64,000 nucleotides of DNA, from NCBI GenBank assembly GCA_024449915.1, contig JAMZAV010000163.1, positions 434,001 through 498,000 on the forward strand. The letters are read 5' to 3'. Of this stretch, positions 1 through 13,424 are shown piece after piece (position 1 is the first letter of the stretch; each line of letters opens with the position of its first letter). The notes below the pieces were generated by a model, which worked only from the letters and a program-made list of their open reading frames with translations, ran no database searches and was not told the origin of the DNA. The translations under genes were made by a program, and so were the position numbers. The DNA is from Sweltsa coloradensis. Its lineage: Eukaryota; Arthropoda; Insecta; Plecoptera; Chloroperlidae.

Positions 1-1076
1 TATGTTTAGCTTGATTGCATTTTTGCTTTTGATGAGCATCAGATTTTCTCAAGAGATTCTGATTGGTTGCTACAACTGCAAAATTCTTAGAAATGGTCAA
101 GGCTGCACACGATTTGAACATATTTTGCCTTCCCTACGGCGGCTTTCCCACGTTGAGGTAAGGGCAGCCTGGCATGTTAAAGAACTCGAGAAAAAATCAG
201 ATGGGAATTAACACAAAATTTCATGGAAGACGAGAGTACAAAAACTTTTCATAATTTCTTACATCAATCTTTGAGACTTGTTCTGATCGAACGTCAGCTA
301 GTGTAACGATGTCTTGTCAGTTGTATTATCAGAAGAACGTAACATGTACCGACGCACTGCTCAAAGTGCAAAGTTGGGTACGTGAGTACTGCAAGATGCT
401 CCAAGATCAAAACACTTGGCACTTACGCACTCTTATCACAGATAGCCGATAACACGTACGCCATATTATTATTAGATATATTGCCATATTAGGACTGAAA
501 GTATACTAGAATTACTTGATTTGCGCTCCTGAATGTATTTGAAATTCATAATTAAAACAATGCATTTTATTATAAGTTTTCTATAACACGTTAACTTAGA
601 AATATAAAATGCACAACTTTGCCATAAACTATCCTTGCGTAATGAGGTGCTTCTGTGAACTACTTGGTTTTAATGGTTTAAACTAATAAAGTAAAACCGG
701 ACATGCACGACGGTTTTGCAAGTATAGTGGCGGGGAACACATTTTACGTTCTCCAGTTTTTGCTCGCAATAAATCACAAAGTCATTTGACTACTTGTTTC
801 TATCTAAGTGTTGAATCCCAACTTCAACGCAGAATGTGATATTGTCGAATCACGCGGTTGTATTGGGTAATTTGGGTTAAATCTTACACCATATCCTACA
901 TGATCTTAGGGTTAAATATTTTATACTCTAGCAAGTCGTAAAATATTTAAATATTTTCGCAATTTATAATTCTACTCAGGCAAATATTGATTTTACGATA
1001 ACCTTAATTTGTTGAAATGTTTTATATTGATTTTAAGGTTGTCAACAATTTGCAATTTTGTTTTAAAATTGCATAT
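1..1076. other. AT-rich sequence without a recognisable gene
   Basis: An open frame at 2-211 (69 codons, open at the left edge) has no motif I recognise. The rest is AT-rich with stops in all frames. I see no tRNA-like box, TIR or tandem array. The stretch ends where element C1 begins at a CTAG. Confidence 0.5.
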
Positions 1077-2766
1077 CTAGGTGCCCGTTAGGGCGCCGCA
1101 GCCAAGCCGCGGTGCGCTACACACTCAAGCACCTTATACACCAAGCAGAGTTGGGGTGATTTCGAGGTGTTACCCAGCCGTCATGTAACGTGATGTGAAC
1201 TTGAAAACTATCACAATCGAGGGGATTTAGGTACCTGACAACACATGCCAAAGTTTATTGGGGTACGACCATTCCTTCTTGGTGAAAAAATGGCTTGAAA
1301 CATGCTCAAAATCACTTTAAGGATGTTAGCCACTGCTACTGCTACTGCTACTGCTACTGCTAACATCTAATTCGTCAGTTTAAATCGGCCCGCGATTCTG
1401 ACCAGACGGGTGGGGCTACAATGTTCATATTTTACATGGACATTAAGGTTATAGTAATATAGTCTCTTTAAAAAAAAAAGTTGAAAAAGTTTACTGGAAG
1501 GCTTCCAAATAAAGGTTTTAAATAAGCCTTATACACTAGGCATACAATCAACAAGTAACTATAGTTACTTGACACTTGTTGACGGTATAAGCAGAGTAAA
1601 GTGCGATACGTAAACAAATGGTGGACATTTTAAATTTTGCTTCTATGTGTGAAACGAGAAAAGTTGTCATTATACTCTCATAAAACAAATCAGAAACCAT
1701 CCCTGGCCTAGGCCCAGATGTAGAAAATTATTTATAATACAACAGTGTAGGTCTAAAGTTCCATTAGGCTATAGGACTAGATAAATAAATACTTACACTA
1801 CATGTTTGACAAGCCCTAGGCCTTTCTTAGCCAACCCTAGGCCAGCACATCCTTGCTCTGACACAAATCCCGTACAAATAACTAGTTTTGATTACTAAAA
1901 GCTTAATGCAGATAAACAATGGTAGATAGTCCTAGGCTATTCCAAAATTTACGGCAATAATAAGCCTTTTCTTTTCAATTAATAAACTCACGCAATCTCA
2001 TGTCACTTTTAATGAAAATGTAAAACAAAAGATGGTGAAAATTTTCAATATTCTTTTGATTATCTGATGATTTACATGGCTGTGGATGCAGTGAAATAGG
2101 TGTAAAATAACATTAGTTGTGCGTTTGTTGTTACATGGGAAAGTTTTAATTGGATGTGAGTTGCCTAGACTTAACCAGTCCTTATACCGTCGTTATACCA
2201 TGGTTATACCACCTATACCCAGGATGTACATGAATCCGGGCCTAGATATTTTACATCCTATTGTTATTGCTAATACCATAAAAATTAAATCAACTTTGAT
2301 AAAAATATTATATTTTAACAAATAATTTTGTAATGGAACTTGAAAAAGTAATGAGATCACACACATAACAAAAACTTGTAGAAATACAGCCAAACCTTAC
2401 ACACTCAAAAGGAATGAGATCTAAAAAAGGGCCAAGCTCATCTACCCTTCCACATTTGCGCATTCTTAATTCATAAACGTACAGTGTCCCATAACAGCAT
2501 CCTCGAAAAGCTTGGCAAAATAGAATTTGCATGTTTATGTTTAAATTAATTAGAAAAAAAGAACTTGGATAAACTATTACGTTTAAATTAATAATCGCAA
2601 ATTCTATTTTGCCAAGCTTTTCGAGGATGCTGTTATGGGACACTGTACGTTTATGAATTAGAATGCGCAAATGTGGAAGGGTAGATGAGCTTGGCCCTTT
2701 TTTTAGATCTCATTCCTTTTGAGTGTGTAAGGTTTGGCTGTATTTCTACAAGTTTTTGTTATGTGT
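1077..2766 (-). mobile_element. Element C1: 1.7 kb non-autonomous element, CTAG at one end and a ~410 bp palindrome at the other
   Basis: This is an inverted copy of 19518-21418, and homology stops at the same points on both sides. The outer end reads (minus strand) GGCGCC, CTAAC, GGGCAC and then CTAG, a GCCC/GGGC hairpin followed by CTAG, as at Helitron 3' ends. The inner end is a palindrome (arms about 2358-2530 and 2597-2766, spacer ~65 bp). TTGAGTGTGTA near the CTAG end has its inverse TACACACTCAA in the palindrome, so the ends carry an asymmetric inverted repeat. A GATGTTAGC/GCTAACATC pair at about 1322-1368 encloses a CTGCTA microsatellite. No coding capacity is visible. A Helentron-like element is my best guess; one end of a much larger TIR element is the alternative. 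Confidence 0.5.
2358..2766. repeat. Long palindrome at the inner end of C1
   Basis: Two ~170 bp arms are near-perfect inverse complements around a ~65 bp AT-rich spacer. The arms include AAGCTTTTCGAGGATGCTGT and its inverse. The same structure occurs at 19518-19929 in C2, so it belongs to the element and is not a local rearrangement. Confidence 0.9.
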
Positions 2767-3300
2767 TTGAGTTATACATGGGGTTTCATCAAATATGGCC
2801 CCATGAACAATTTTCGAGTTATATTTTTTGTTAGTGCATAGTTTCCCCTAAATATGTGAATGTAGAAAGAGTGTGTAATTTTAAAGTCGAGGTTAAATCA
2901 ATTCTAAGCCACAAACTATCCCGATTACAAGAGTAATTATAAGTCATCTGAGTACCCAGGGCAAGAGTTTCACTTCTGTTACAAATTATTGATAGGGAGC
3001 TTAACGTCTTATTGTTCAAGATGGCACCAGTCAAGAAGTTGAGTGATGTGAGAGATAAGGAGGGTGGTGAGATAGTTATTGTGAGTCACCCGCAGCTTGT
3101 TGCATTGGTTGAGTAAGCTGTCAGCTGTTAAAAGTCGAAGGAATTATTATCTGCAATATTTATTTTATGTTATTTACGTTATAGGCTTAGCATGCACAGT
3201 TACTGAAGGTAGTTGCTAAAGAACAATGTCAGAGGGCCAGAATGACGCATTATGGAATACGAAGATGTCAGAAGAAAAAAATATTATCAATTATATTTTA
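2767..3300. other. Spacer with one small unassigned ORF
   Basis: A short ATG-to-stop frame at 3021-3116 (31 codons plus stop, plus strand) starts in a reasonable context but matches no family I know and may be chance. Nothing else is visible in this stretch. Confidence 0.3.
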
Positions 3301-3771
3301 CTAGGAAGCTTCGAAAACGCTTTTTCAGGCGCGTTGTTGGATGAGCGTAATTTTTTTTAAACGAAAAAAGCGTAAAATAGAGATTTTCATGAGAAATAAT
3401 TTTACGATAAAGCTCAAATTTCACATGAATATATAAATTTATGAAATTAAGGTTCTGTGAAAAAATCATTACAATCGGATAAAGCATGTAGGTGTTATAA
3501 GCCGAAGAAATTTTAAAAATCGAAAAAAAATCGTAAAATTGTGATTTTCATGAGAAATAGTTTTCCGATTGTGCTCAAAAACGTGGCAGTTCTAAGTTCA
3601 GAGATTTCGAAGGCCTCCATAAAATTTCATCGCAATCGGAGTATCGGTTTAGCCGGAATCGTGCTAACAAACAGACAAAAATACAAAAAAAAGAAAAAAA
3701 AAAGAAAAAAAAAACATTCCGGATTTTTTTCTCCAGTGTAGTGAAATGGAATCTTCGCTACGCTCATCCAA
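3301..3771 (-). mobile_element. Element A1: Helentron-like non-autonomous element (family A)
   Basis: Read on the minus strand it starts TTGGATGAGCG and ends with the inverse 8-mer GCTCATCC, then AACGCGCCTGAAAAAGCGTT (hairpin) and a CTAG at 3301-3304. The left flanking base gives T after CTAG in element orientation. The interior holds about one and a half ~160 bp repeat units and a poly-A/K-like stretch near 3680-3715. It is 471 bp long, one of the shorter copies with both ends. Frames inside are low-complexity and I do not call a protein. Confidence 0.75.
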
Positions 3772-4535
3772 TAAACGGGAAAGGAATAAAATGAAACGTC
3801 CCTTAATTCTTATTGGCTAATACAGGTCATTACGACAATGCCTTCTGTAAAATGGTAGGACGTATACCAAGATTAAACGTTACGTTTAGCTTGTTAGAGA
3901 AGTGATGCCAAATGTTTTCATGAAGACTAAATAAGCCGATAGATGGATGACACTTGAAACGAGTGACCACACACACATGGCATCCATGTTATAGTAAATA
4001 CCGGGCTCGAGCCCAGAACCGTTGATTAACTTAGCATTTTCAGCAACTATCACGAGATAAAACTTGTTCATTTATAAAGGCGTAAAGGTTAGTTTAATCT
4101 ACGAAAGAGTTATTAGCTATCTCGAGGTATGTCTTACGTCAGAAGGTTGTGAATGTTACATTAAATAAAACTCTGACAACATGTTGTTACTTCAAGTACT
4201 GCATTGATAAGACTGTAACGGCACTGCCTTAGGTAACTTCAACGATATCCAAGTTGAGAAAGTAACGCAATACGTGGAATCATGAATGGCTTATAGAACT
4301 AAGATAACAGCAGTGTCATAATCCTCACTTTATGTCGGTACAACATGTGATCTTCAACCAGCCTACCATATCTCAAGCAGACAATGTCAATGTTGGTCAA
4401 ATAATCAAATATTAATTTTTTTTTCCTAATGAGTATAATATGCGAAAAATAGAAGCTAACTAAATCAAGAGGTAAATAATATGCGACTAAAAATGATTCT
4501 GTATGGCTTATGAGACTGTTGATTTCTTGCTTTTA
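3772..4535. other. Unassigned spacer between A1 and A2
   Basis: No gene, RNA box or repeat terminus is recognised here. The only open frames are short, unsupported ones. Confidence 0.4.
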
Positions 4536-5013
4536 TTGGATGAGCGTAGCGAGCGAAGCGAAGATTCCATTTCACTACACTGGAGAAAAAAATCCGGAAT
4601 GTTTTTTTTTTGTATTTTTGTGTGTCTGTTAACACGATTCCGGCTAAACCGATACTCCGATTGTGATGAAATTTTATGGAGGCCTTCGAAATCTCTGAAC
4701 TTAGAACTGCCACGTTTTTGAGCGCAATCGGGAATTTTTTTCTTATAAAAAACGCAATTTTACGATTTTTTTCGAATTTTAAAAAATTTCTTCGACTTAT
4801 AACTCCTACATGCTTTATCCGATTGTAATGATTTTTTAACAGAACCTTAATTTTATGAATTTAGATATTAGTGTGAAATTTGAGCGTAATCGAAAAATTA
4901 TTTCTCATGAAAATCGAAATTTTACGGGTTTTTCTTTTTTTAAACGATTCTTTACTTATAACACCTACATGCTTTATCCTATTGTAATGATTTTTTCACA
5001 GAACCTTAATTTG
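4536..5013 (+). mobile_element. Element A2: 3'-truncated family A Helentron-like element
   Basis: It begins TTGGATGAGCGTAGCGAGCG, the family A 5' end, and carries the conserved block with ATTCCATTTCACTACACTGG, a T-rich run and two ~160 bp internal units. Similarity fades around 5013 without the GCTCATCC/hairpin/CTAG end, so the 3' end is lost. A1 lies inverted 0.8 kb upstream. Confidence 0.7.
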
Positions 5014-7499
5014 TTTGATTACTTCCTGATTTACTGTTCCTGATTTTTGGCAAACTTCATATTCGTTTGATTGGAATCGTCTAATAAATCAGTATGTTTC
5101 TTTTCGTTTTTCGTTTTTAATGATTTTTTCTTTTCTTTTCTTTTCTTTTTTAGTTTCTTTATTTTTCCCACCCCTTTTTTATATTTGATTCATTACTATA
5201 ATTAATTCCTTGATGAATTTGTTACCAAAATTGTTGTTTTAATGCATTGTTGTTGTAATAATACTATTTCAAGTTGTGTCTGCATCTATGTTATTTGATT
5301 TATTTTGTTTTCCTCCTTTGTAAATAAGTTTTTTAACTGAATATGTAAGACGTCAAATAAGTTTTTTTTAAAATAAAAAATAATGAATTATTATGTTATA
5401 TTTATATTTTTAATATTAATTGACTCGGGTTGTTTTAAAAAGACGCCACGAAATTCCACCTTCATTGCCTCCTTGTGTTTGCCCGTTAAGTCCTCCAATC
5501 AGAGCAATGCCAGACAAGTATTAAGCATGATGTTGAGGTCGCCATTTTGAGCAATACTTCTTTCATTATTGACGTGGTCGAAATTACTTAACAACGATGC
5601 ATGATGATGAAGTGCGGAGGGGAAATCCAGGACCAGAACGTAGCCAACTCCTTTCGAAAAGTACCAACGGCTTCACGTCCCATCCGAAAGGACGGTGTAA
5701 CCTTGACAGTCATAGGTTCCTCCACTAACCCGGCCTGCCGTTGCCGAGCAGACGTCGAGGAGAAAGGGAACGTCCACCAAACAAATTTAACATGATGGAT
5801 GCTCTTGATAGATGCGTTTTATTCATTCTCGATCCTTTACATACTAAGTAAATTGTGTTGACCTAATGGAATATGGAATGATATTACATGAGAATGAGAC
5901 TGCCGCCATATCTTAAGTGATATATTGAAAATTGAAACACATTCCGACTAACGGATTCTTGTTAGAAAAATACAACAACGTAGGTCTCGAAATCGACGGA
6001 TTGATAACAATTATCAAGGATATACAAATTGTCGGTTTTATAAAGATTACAGTTATCTTTAACATTGATCACCGAAATGTAACACTTTTGTCGGTATTTT
6101 TACAACTCACACACGCACCAAATCTAATTTCTCTAACAAAAAATACTACAATATGACTAGGCTTTCGCGGCCCGTTAAAACAACAATAATATTATATGGT
6201 TTTCGGATTATCACGCGCGCAATAACAATCACACTCTCGTTCAAGCGGTGCAATGTCTCAAGAACGGTATAATATTAATAGTACAAAATCGTAAGATATT
6301 GTAAACCATAGTTATCATATTTTGACGTTAGCCATGCCATAGTATCATAGAAGTTAGAAGTTAGTAAAATCATTGCATAGGTACAATGATGATGCAAGTG
6401 TTCGCTATTTTCCATGCAACTTGTGAATGTGAAACCAAGAAAAGCGGGTTCGAACCCCGGATATGCAAGAATATTTTGATTGGATTTAAATAAACATCTA
6501 CAAGTTTCAATAAGAGAGAGACACTCTTAAACAGATATGGAAATTTTAAGTTTTATATTATGTTCATCTGTTATATGTTAGTCTAATTCAAATATGTTAT
6601 AACTTTTACGGCAGATCTGAAATATTTAAAATAATATCAATTGATAGAATGATTAGATATCTGAAAATAATAATATCCCATTAGCCAAATATATTTTGAA
6701 AACGCCACAAAGTGCTGTTAATGTTATTGAAACCAAGTTGTGTCTAAGTATATTTTTATTAATTCACCATTATATAATAATAATTACCGTTTTTACATTT
6801 TGTGTTATCATTTCAATGTTTTTTGTGTATATAAGGTGTTTTTAAATGCAGGAAAACCTCATGCATTCAAGTTTATTAAAGGCGGTACAAAAACAGATGT
6901 TACAAAATGCTAATTGTTTAAAAAATGAAAAGGGCTAATTATGCAAAATCAAAATACAATATTCCCGTACCGGTATACGCATACGTTTAACAAACTATCT
7001 AAGCGTTCTTTCCCGGGAAACTAAAAATGTAAATGTATCCATGTTTAGAAAGTAGTAATTACAGCATTTACCTTCCACACTGTATCCAAGCTGCAAGTGG
7101 TGGGTCGTAAACGGTTCGAACTTGACTGACATCTGATCGATTACGTTTCCCGCGGCTTATCGCCCTCGTGTAGGTCTGTAGGTAAAGATCCACCCAACGC
7201 GCGCGCCTGATTAGATAACCGTACTCAGGCTGCGTGGTGACACTGAATCACGCTAATCAGGCGTCGCAGTGATAGCACGGGAGGTTTCTTCGTATCATCA
7301 CGACTTGTGACGTATATTGCCATCTGAAACTTTCTTACGTACATTCTAAGAAGTGCATATCTTTGTCTGGGCTGTCTATCTTGCCATATGTAGGCTAAAC
7401 ACTTTTTAATTTCCGGGCAGCACGATTTTGGTCCACATATTGATCGATGTATTTTATCTGTTCCGCATTCGGTTCGAAATGCATGTCTTTAGCAAGTAT
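5014..7499. other. Unassigned AT-rich region
   Basis: This stretch holds a TTTTC-rich run (about 5095-5160), a moderately GC-richer patch with an unrecognised 64-codon frame (5601-5795), and otherwise AT-rich sequence. Residual tRNA-like boxes are listed separately. I see no host gene. Confidence 0.4.
6444..6458 (+). other. Isolated tRNA B-box-like sequence
   Basis: GCGGGTTCGAACCCC is a perfect T-arm/B-box match, but I see no A-box at the right distance upstream and no cloverleaf. It is probably a remnant of a tRNA-derived SINE. Confidence 0.3.
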
Positions 7500-7760
7500 G
7501 GTGCACCAGCGCATAAAAAACTGCAGAACTAAGACTTTTGTAAAGGAGCACCCTACTTTTCTTGGTGCACCAGCGCATAAAAAACTGCAAAACTAAGACT
7601 TTTGTAAAGGGGCACCCTACTTTTCTTGGTGCACCAGAGCGTAAAAAACTGCAAAACAAAAACAACACACAAAAACCACAACTACACAACAACACTACAA
7701 ACGTTACAAAAACTGCAGAACTATGGCTTTTGTAAAGGGGTAGGCCTGCACAACTTTTCT
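7500..7760. repeat. 64 bp minisatellite, three units plus a partial
   Basis: Units begin with GGTGCACCAG at 7500, 7564 and 7628, each containing CATAAAAAACTGC and CTTTTGTAAAGG. A further partial unit lies near 7708-7745 after a CAAAACAACA-rich spacer. The long minus-strand frame across it is a by-product of the repeat. Confidence 0.85.
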
Positions 7761-10099
7761 TTACAAATTTCGTTATTCTCAAGGTTGCGCTAGTGGAATG
7801 TATGTTCTGTTGCAAATAAAGGCTTAATAATAGTTGTAAATCAATTATTGGTCGAGGAGCGTTTATCCATTGGATGCGTTTACTGACAGACTTTCATTTT
7901 CTCTCGCGCTCTTCTAGTTTCGAATCCATGACAAGATACTAGAACATAGCTAATAGTCGGACAATTAGCAAGAAACTATGAGAAATCGGTAATGAAGCAG
8001 ATATAAATAGCTACGTAGAATCGCAGATCAACCAAGTTTAGTACAGACACGCAGGACCGAGTGCACCAATGTCATAACCTTGAACGACGTGTAGTGTTAA
8101 GAGCTCGCAAATGAAATAGTGACACGGATACTCTCACCAATAGTAAAGGCATCCAGGTAAACGTTTCTAAAACATATTCCCATCACAGCAACGCTAATCG
8201 TTTGCGGTTATCACTCCAGGATACTCCAGGCTACGACTGTTCAACTGCCGACAATACGGATGGGCATTCTTGAGCTTGCCTGCCGACCTAATCCAAGTTA
8301 TATTATTCAATCTACATTATCAGTACGTTGAAAAACAATAATAATATACATAATACAGAAGAGTCGAAATGAGACTATTCAAATGGGGAATAGTAATTGA
8401 GCAAGCGAACGTGTTGGACCACAAATATTTGTTGTAGGGCGCCTATCTTCTTATTGCAAAAACATGACACTTGTTGTGTTATACAATAACAAAAACAGAT
8501 TAAAATTGAAAGTGATTCGGTTCAATCATTGTCTATAGACTATACGTTAATTTAATGTTTAATTAAACAGGCTGAAAATCCAAAAAAAAAATTGTTCAAT
8601 TCAAAAATCAAAGTTATTGTGGTGTGTTTGTAGTTTGTTTATACGCATTCTACGGGCCAAGCGCCTTGAGCTACCGTTATAATTTGTATTCTAATATCTC
8701 AGTATTATCTTCTTCCTGTATAGTATTTTTTGCATCACAATATTTCAAATTTAATGACTACTTATTGAAAGCGACATCCAATCTGATCTGAGGTGTGTAA
8801 TTACTATCGGCCTACTTGACGTCTAATCGGAACCCATGTTGAAGAAAATTACCGTAGATCTTCGATAAATACCCAAACATTTCGTAATAACTGCGAAACA
8901 CTAAACAAATACCTCGCTGGCAGATGAACAAGCGGTAGCTCATAGCGCACTTTTTGAGAATGTCGTATTTTATAACTGATAAAACTTCAAAACTTAAGGT
9001 ATCTTAATTTATTCTTTTCAAATTATTTATTTAATGTATGTTATGCATTGAAACTGAACCCGCAACAGAAAATAAACTTTTGCAAAATTATAACACAAAA
9101 TAGTTACTGATGTAGATAATTGGAAAATATTATTTTGAATGATAAAATTAAGTTTTTTTTAAAATAAAAATACTAGAAATTTAATTGAAATTGGCTTGTA
9201 ATGGATTAAACAAAATATAAAATATAACACTAGTAGGGTTATTGTAAAAAGTATATAGATCATGAACTCACGTAGTTCATGCAAGGGATGGTCGAGTGGG
9301 AAGCTCCCAGTGTTAGAAAGTACAAGTGTCGAATGCGACCAACATAACATCGCAGCGCAGGTATAATACCTCAGTAGAGCACAAGAAGCGAGCCTCGTGG
9401 CGAGCAACATGTGGTTATCATCCGTGCAATAATCTAGCTGGAGGGCTCTATCGATAAGCATGACCGGCCGATGAACCCACGACCCCCTCAGAGGAGAACT
9501 AGACCTGCCTCCCTCTCTCCCTGCAAACAAAACACTATTACTCGTAGCAAATCAATCGACTTGATCAGTTAAAACCGAAGATGATGGATTGACGTGTGTG
9601 GAAAATACAGAGCTGGTGGATTATCCCGCGGTAATGTTTCGCGAATTGCAAATTGCTCACGTAATGAGACCATGCTAACATTTACCGTTAGAATCAGGTT
9701 GTTGATGTGTGTGAGAGGAGTCTAGACCCCGCAATAAAGATCTAGGCCAAAGCGAATGATTTAACCAATCCAATCTTGCATCCGGGTTGGTTGAGCTGTG
9801 AGATGGGAGTGTTCGGGAACGGTTGATTCGCTCGCTGCATGCAGTCAAAACACATTTGACCTTAAAACGCAGTACAAGGTGTGTGTGGTTCCTTTCCCTC
9901 TTGATCGTGCTTTCGATTGAGCCGCATTCGCAGCCAGTGAAACGAACACCGAGACGAGCCGATTCCAGGATGCATTCCCTCTCTCTTCCTGGTGGGACTG
10001 TACTCTGAAGAGAATCCCTCCATCCAGCCCTTGGTTGTTGAAGGAGTCACAGTCTCACTCTTCATACAGAATGTGACCCATAATTTTAACTTCTTCTTT
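7761..10099. other. Unassigned region, mostly AT-rich
   Basis: Apart from the tRNA-like sequence near 9285 I see no repeat terminus, gene or array. A GC-richer patch at about 9590-10000 has short frames on both strands with no recognised domain. Confidence 0.4.
9285..9341 (+). other. tRNA-like sequence (possible SINE head)
   Basis: GGTCGAGTGGGAAGC (A-box-like) is followed about 37 bases later by GTGTCGAATGCGACC (B-box-like). The spacing fits a tRNA-type RNA polymerase III promoter. I cannot fold a complete acceptor stem, so I read it as a tRNA-derived SINE or pseudogene rather than a working tRNA. Confidence 0.35.
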
Positions 10100-10344
10100 A
10101 TGCCTTGGAATTGGATAGCTCAGAATGAGTCCTGGTGTTTACTTTTTTATTCTCCATGCCTTGGAATTGGATAGCTCAGAATGAGTCCTGGTATTTACTT
10201 TTTTATTCTGCCATGCCTTGGAATTGGATAGCTCAGAATGAGTCCTGGTATTTACTTTTTTATTCTACCATGCCTTGGAATTGGATAGCTCAGAATGAGT
10301 CCTGGTATTTACTTTTCTTATTCTACCATGCCCCGGAATTAGAT
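10100..10344. repeat. 57 bp minisatellite, four full units and a partial
   Basis: Units starting ATGCCTTGGAATTGGATAGC occur at 10100, 10156, 10213 and 10270, with a diverged start at 10328. Because 57 is divisible by three, a plus-strand frame stays open through the units at 10213-10328 and repeats a 19-residue peptide. I see no sign that it is a real gene. Confidence 0.9.
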
Positions 10345-11889
10345 AGCTCATCATTTTATCCCTACTCTACTCATCTTCTTGAAGTCATCAAGACAATACT
10401 TTATTGTCTAAGCGATCTGCCAGTAATACGCAATGCACAGTGACCTCTAAACTGTGATTTAAAGTTTAAATGCCTCCCTCCCCCTCCCTACTACAGGAAT
10501 AAAACGAGTCGAAAAGTAGTACATGTTGATTGCTAACATAACTTAAAAGAGTGTATAAATGCATAATCGTGTTCCAAGTGCCAAACTAGATATCGAAATA
10601 AAGAAACAGAGAAGAACCGAAATAATTGAATAATATCTCCATGAGTTAGTAAGATTCATGATCCCACTTCATTGCACTTGGTTGACCTTTTTGGAACTAG
10701 GTGTTGGATGATACAATGCAAATCCTAGGAATAGTTACATGGTGGTCTATGTAAATCTGCAGAGCCTGGTTCACTTCCACGAGACAGCGAAACAAGTAAT
10801 TAGGCTTCCTCTATCGGGTGCCAAATTATAAACACACAATTTTAAGTAGTTGGTGTGAGATCTTTTTTCATCTTCATACAACAACAAACCATCGTCGGCA
10901 ATAAAACGCTGCATCACATTTGAAATGATCTCAAATTTGATACTGATTTCACTATTCTCAACAACTTCTTACAACTATTTACTATACACCGTCTGTAACC
11001 TTTGTTACCTACTACATTCAAGAGCAAATTGTTTGGGAAAGTTACATGAATTTGTATAATTAGAATTCTATGCGTTAAGACACGGACACCACATACCGCA
11101 ATCACGGCAGTAATTTTATGCTGACGCTGCTGACATGCTGTTGGTTTGTTAGAGCGCAATTAATAATTTCCCCAACAGTTCAGAAATTACAACTTTAACC
11201 GTTTTGGTGGCTTAGGGGTGGTGCATCCGACCGGCAACTGGGAAATCCGTATAGGATACCCGGCTGAGATGGATCTTTTCGTTTCTGGATTGATTTCCAT
11301 AATGGCAAAGTAAACATTAACCAAGTCGCACGAGTCATGACACACGCATAGACCAACGTTTCGCGCACTTCATTTCCTTGCAAGTTCGGAACACAATATT
11401 AAACAATAAGAGCAACGTTAAAATACATATCACATTCATGATACAAATTAAACAATTTTTTTCTTTATATACATTTTCATTATGGGGTGGCTCAATTTAT
11501 ATACAAGCATGTGGTGTTTAATAGCAATTCTTCCATGAAAAATGCAAGGTATATTATGATGCAGTTGGTTGTACATGGTGATCATTCACCACTGTACTTG
11601 GCCGAGAATGCAAAGTTACGAATGTACATCATGTGAAGTAGGTCTTTGCATGCTTGTGCGCAGGTACTATAGAAACACGTGGATGCAACGGATAATGCAT
11701 TTGTTGTAACGGGATACGCCACAATGTAGGTACGCCCATTGCATCGATAGCTTGCTAAGCGGTCGGAAACGTTCAAACTTTCTGCCAAAGAGTTCCTGGT
11801 TGGGTCCAAGATCTTTCTACTACGCACAAGACAAGAGTATGTCAATCTGTATTGCGTTAGCCAATATGTGGTCTTAGCGTTGAGTATAG
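10345..11889. other. Unassigned region
   Basis: No repeat terminus, tRNA-like box or recognisable domain. Frames at 10914-11159, 11195-11383 and 11582-11845 (minus) are short and match nothing I know. Confidence 0.4.
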
Positions 11890-11957
11890 AACCTCCTCTA
11901 GGTTCCTCTAGGTTCGTCTAGGTTCCTCTAGGTTCCTCTAGGTTCCTTAAGGTTCTA
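11890..11957. repeat. CTAGGTTCCT decamer array
   Basis: About six tandem decamers of CTAGGTTCCT, one with GTCTAGG in place of CTCTAGG, ending in a degenerate unit. Confidence 0.85.
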
Positions 11958-13424
11958 TGTTCAATATGGTCTTACGAATGCGGAAGGTTTTGTTGGCAGA
12001 ATAAATGCGAGAGTAAAAAATAAAATAATTATAATCCTTTTGTTGCCAAAATATAAAACTATATAAATATTTTCCGTGTCGAAAGGGGTAATTACCCCCT
12101 AAAAATTATTTTTACCACTTAATCTATAGCACAATATCAGGTACATTAAAATGGCCGTTGAAAAAATTATATCTTGTAATTGTGATTTTACACGAATTTG
12201 GCATTTACTTTTTTAATCCTGGAATTTGAAAAGTGCGTTTTGGGAAATTTCTTAAATAGGCTTAAGCTGCTTATTGTTTCTTCCATATGGTTACTAGAGC
12301 ATCGTACCAATCTAAAATGGTCTTCTATAACATCGTGTCTTAAAACTGTGCACAAATATACTCTCAAACACTCAAAATGTGCATTCCAAAATCACACCTT
12401 TCTTTGGTAATCAGCATATTTTGACCGAACCATTTGCCCCAATTACAAAACAAAATATAGTCGATTTACAGAAAAGGCGGTCGAGTACGTTAATAATGGC
12501 CAATATTTTTTGGGATCAAAATCATCCAAGGTCAAGGGGCATAAAGATAGACCCTGTTTTTTTATGGGAGATTTTAACTGATAGGACCTATCTCCAAAAT
12601 ACCAAGTTTGACGAGTTTTATAGAAAATCACAAATGTAGATATATACGTGAAAGTGAGAATGAGAAACAGCAACAAAAGGATGTATAAATCTGCCGCGCT
12701 GGGAAGCCAAACAAAAACCAGACAAAACAAACTGCTTTTCGGACCTTGAAAACTTTTTCATGTAGTTAGGTGGTAAATTAGCTTTCGTTTACAATGAACA
12801 AACCTTTGTCAAGAAATTACAATTTACTAAGTTTGTCAATAAGTTAACGTATAGCATAAACGGCTTTGAGTCTTTGAGATGCCTATTTCGTTAGGAAGGT
12901 CCTCAGAAAATACACCAAACACGGCTAAACACAATTAATATTGACTTTTGACAGAAAATGTGAATCTACAATACGATTGCACATCACTTGCTGAGCTAGG
13001 GAGAACATTGGTGTGAACAACTCATTGCATGTCAATCCCAATGTTTGCATTCAGTTTCGCTTGTTCATAGTTATGCGGAACACTGTGACGCGAACCCTAT
13101 GATAATATGTGGGACGATACGGCGAACAAACTCTATGACACCACGGCACTCAGAGGACGCTAAAAGTGTTACGAGGGTGTCACACAGTGTCGCAATGCTC
13201 GACTATGTGTGGAACAAACTACAAGTGTTCTGCAGAAAAAAACATCTTGCGCTTTCATCGAACTGATTTTATTTCTCAGAACTAGGTATTGAAATGAAAG
13301 ATTGTATCATCAACGTGCTAGAACTTAGCACCGTGTTAGACAAAACCGGCTGCTCTAAACCGGAGCAACCGAATCATTTCGATTCACATCATTTTTAATT
13401 TACCCCTTGAGTAGTTGTAAGTTG
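11958..13424. other. Unassigned region
   Basis: AT-rich with short frames on both strands, none with a recognised domain. No repeat boundary is seen until about 13425. Confidence 0.4.

Noticed and set aside
3541..3741. A repeated peptide-like frame (KNVAVLSSEISKASIKFHRN) across family A copies looks like a conserved protein
   Set aside because: It recurs only because the DNA repeats. It ends in poly-Lys from an A-run, has different starts and stops in each copy, and the other strand is equally open.
10135..10443. 102-codon frame with repeated PWNWIAQNESWYLLF
   Set aside because: It is produced by the 57 bp minisatellite, with no domain, signal or conserved start.
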